Below, piece after piece: positions 62,099 through 64,000 of a stretch of DNA of 64,000 nt. Source of the DNA: BA4 sp044376575. Lineage in GTDB: Bacteria > Bacteroidota > Bacteroidia > CAIKAF01. Numbering within the stretch: the first letter of the stretch is position 1; the number at the start of each line of letters is the position of its first letter. A model generated the notes under the pieces. That model was given only the letters and a program-made list of their open reading frames with translations, made no database searches and had not been told where the DNA came from. The translations under genes and the position numbers were made by a program. The stretch lies in contig JBILKR010000002.1 in the NCBI GenBank assembly GCA_044376575.1, positions 1-64,000 on the forward strand. The letters are read 5' to 3'.

Positions 62099-62930
62099 TG
62101 GCCTGGTCTTTTACTTTCACACTATCTTCTAATGCTTTCTGCTCTTTTATAAAATTATATTTCACTGCATATACATATCTCAATGCATGAAAATTGGTGG
62201 TCAATCTGATTTTTATCACATAATATCCATCATCCGGATTCACTGTAAAACTATCAATAATACCTACAGGAATTCCTTCCGGAAAGATTGAAGAGTACAT
62301 TGAAGTTTCTATTGTATCACCTTTAACAATCGGAACATGTGTTGGTATATATTTCAAATACGAATAAGTTGCTGATTTCCCATTCCATTCAAGCGATCCG
62401 TAATCTTTTGTTTTTTTTACCTGAACAGAAACCGGTAGCGATGTATTAAGCACCGACATACATACGGCGAACCGATCTGAAACATTACGCACCACCCCGG
62501 CAATTCCATTTGGTGAAATGATTGCCATATCGGTTTCGATTCCATCTCTTTTTCCAGCATCAATGGTGAAATAATTTTTATTATTTCTCAAGCTGTTATT
62601 TATTACTTTACAGGGGACATAAGAGAATGCTTGTTCGGGTATAGACTTAAATTCTGAAGAGGAATAAAACTTACTTTTGCTATATGCAACCTCAGACCTA
62701 AGTCTTGAATTTTCTTCTGCCAACAATTTATTTTCAGCAGACAATTTAAAATAATCAGAAACATCGGAAAACGCAGAGAAAAATGTTCCCGTAATTTCAG
62801 CGGTTGCATTATTGAATACTACACGTTGATAGTTATTTCTTCTTACTACAAGTATCAGAGAAATAATTTGAAGAATAATAAATAGGAATACAAAACCAAA
62901 TTTACCAATGAGTTTAAACAGGTCTTGCAT
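62088..62930 (-). CDS. mreC: rod shape-determining protein MreC
   Basis: A 280-residue periplasmic protein with one N-terminal membrane helix (about 11-27), a coiled-coil segment (about 58-80, KLSAENKLLAEENSRLRSEV), and two six-stranded barrels. Signatures are VINNSLRNNKNYFTIDAGKRDGI, DMAIISPNGIAGVVRNVSDRFAVCMSVLN and LPVSVQVKKTKDYGSLEWNGK. MreC connects MreB with PBP2 and stimulates it. The gene starts 22 bases after mreB and overlaps mreD. Confidence 0.96.
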   Translation of the reverse strand: MQDLFKLIGKFGFVFLFIILQIISLILVVRRNNYQRVVFNNATAEITGTFFSAFSDVSDYFKLSAENKLLAEENSRLRSEVAYSKSKFYSSSEFKSIPEQAFSYVPCKVINNSLRNNKNYFTIDAGKRDGIETDMAIISPNGIAGVVRNVSDRFAVCMSVLNTSLPVSVQVKKTKDYGSLEWNGKSATYSYLKYIPTHVPIVKGDTIETSMYSSIFPEGIPVGIIDSFTVNPDDGYYVIKIRLTTNFHALRYVYAVKYNFIKEQKALEDSVKVKDQANEL

Positions 62931-62952
62931 GTAATTTTAAACGGATACTAAA

Positions 62953-63975
62953 TTATTTAATAAGGAAAGAAAACTTATCAATATTCTTTAATGCAATACC
63001 TGTTCCTCTGGCAACTGCACGTAAAGGATCATCAGCAACATGAACGGGCAATTTGGTTTTCAGACTTACCCTTTTATCAAGTCCTCTTAACAAAGCGCCA
63101 CCTCCGGCAAGATAAATTCCGGTTTTATAAATATCAGCTGCTAATTCAGGTGGGGTCATTTCCAATGCACTCAGAATAGCCGTTTCAATTTTAGCTAACG
63201 TTTTATCTAATGCGTATGCAATTTCCTGATAAGAAACCATAATTTCACGAGGAATACCTGTCATTAAATCTCTTCCATGAACCGCAAAATCAGGTGGTGG
63301 ATTATCTAACTCCTGCATTGCCGCGCCTACTTCAATTTTAATTCTTTCGGCAGTTCTTTCTCCGATAGTGATGTTATGTTGTCTGCGCATGTAATCTTCA
63401 ATATCGTGTGTAAGGTCATCTCCAGCAACACGAATTGATTTATCACATACAATTCCTCCAAGTGCTATAACTGCAATTTCAGAGGTTCCTCCACCGATAT
63501 CAATAATCATGCTTCCATTAGGCTCCTCAACGTCAATTCCAATTCCGATTGCGGCAGCCATTGGTTCATGAATCAGGTAAACTTCTTTCCCTCCGGCGTG
63601 TTCAGCAGAATCCTTAACTGCACGTTTTTCTACTTCAGTAATACCGGAAGGAATACAAATCACCATTTTTAATGATGGTTTGATAATACTTCTTTTGGAA
63701 TGAATTTTCTTAATCATTCCGCGAATCATTTCTTCTGCGGCATAAAAATCAGCGATCACACCATCTTTCAACGGCCTGATGGTTTCAATGTTTGAATGTG
63801 TCTTACCATGCATCAGCAATGCGTCCTTGCCGATAGCAATTACTTTGCCGGTCTTTCTGTCAACCGCAACAATCGAAGGTTCATCAACAACTACTTTATC
63901 ATTATGAATGATTAGTGTGTTTGCTGTTCCTAAGTCAATTGCTATTTCCTGTGTTAAAAAATCGAATAAAGCCAA
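62953..63975 (-). CDS. mreB: rod shape-determining actin homologue MreB
   Basis: A 340-residue bacterial actin that polymerises under the inner membrane and positions the elongasome. It has the phosphate-1 motif IAIDLGTANTLI, VVDEPSIVAVDRKTGKVIAIG, the membrane-associated N-terminus MALFDFLTQE, phosphate-2 MIIDIGGGTSEIAVI, and adenosine motif IYLAGGGALLRGLD. The start codon lies 25 bases from the window end, so the promoter is probably outside the window. It heads the mreBCD-mrdA-rodA operon. Confidence 0.98.
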   Translation of the reverse strand: MALFDFLTQEIAIDLGTANTLIIHNDKVVVDEPSIVAVDRKTGKVIAIGKDALLMHGKTHSNIETIRPLKDGVIADFYAAEEMIRGMIKKIHSKRSIIKPSLKMVICIPSGITEVEKRAVKDSAEHAGGKEVYLIHEPMAAAIGIGIDVEEPNGSMIIDIGGGTSEIAVIALGGIVCDKSIRVAGDDLTHDIEDYMRRQHNITIGERTAERIKIEVGAAMQELDNPPPDFAVHGRDLMTGIPREIMVSYQEIAYALDKTLAKIETAILSALEMTPPELAADIYKTGIYLAGGGALLRGLDKRVSLKTKLPVHVADDPLRAVARGTGIALKNIDKFSFLIK

Positions 63976-64000
63976 CGTAAAAAATATTTTAAATGTTCAT

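Overview
The window comes from a low-GC member of the Bacteroidota. The evidence is several secreted proteins with C-terminal type IX secretion (T9SS) sorting domains of the short Por type and one of the gliding-motility (CHU_C) type, beta-propeller hybrid-style sensor kinases, a TonB receptor with a carboxypeptidase-regulatory domain, few Shine-Dalgarno sites, and repeated matches to the Bacteroidota promoter (TTG or TTTG, about 18-22 bases, then TAnnTTTG). It looks like ordinary chromosome. I see no phage, insertion sequence, integrase, plasmid gene or CRISPR array. The exact genus cannot be read from this sequence.

Layout. 1-6240: the 3' end of an LpxH-like lipid A gene, a secreted propeller protein, then a leftward run of an alkyltransferase-like protein, Mrp ATPase, MscL and an M16 zinc protease. 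6446-10117: a NarL-type regulator facing a propeller histidine kinase. 10191-15680: peptidase T, two paralogous fatty-acid desaturases, Ssb and a phytoene-desaturase/RetSat-like FAD enzyme. 16040-23131: an Omp28-like lipoprotein and an AddAB-like helicase-nuclease pair. 23133-25512: pth, rplY, prs (leftward) and tRNA-Leu(CAA). 25535-34291: a T9SS protein, metG, then a kinase / OmpR regulator / LytS-type propeller kinase module and tRNA-Asn(GTT). 34642-42646: three large T9SS cargo proteins, two of them with tandem repeats, and a small ABM-fold protein. 42785-46809: a DUF3179 membrane protein, a TonB-dependent receptor and tRNA-Phe(GAA).

46929-54686 is a rightward cell-envelope run: coaX, an outer-membrane barrel protein, a TPR protein, lptC, an unlisted 53-residue membrane protein, a CNNM/CBS protein and a parvulin-type periplasmic chaperone. 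54728-58413 holds dut, a polysaccharide flippase and a subtilase with a large insertion. 58435-63975 is the leftward cell-shape operon mreB-mreC-mreD-mrdA-rodA, with overlapping gene ends.

Most of the window is housekeeping or envelope biology. The points most worth a second look are the desaturase duplication around ssb and the FAD enzyme, the three-gene signalling module lacking a LytTR partner, the almost identical 213-bp repeats in a secreted protein, the short membrane gene inside the lptC run, the subtilase insertion, and a structured non-coding stretch after tRNA-Asn. I did not find a clearly new defence or mobile system.
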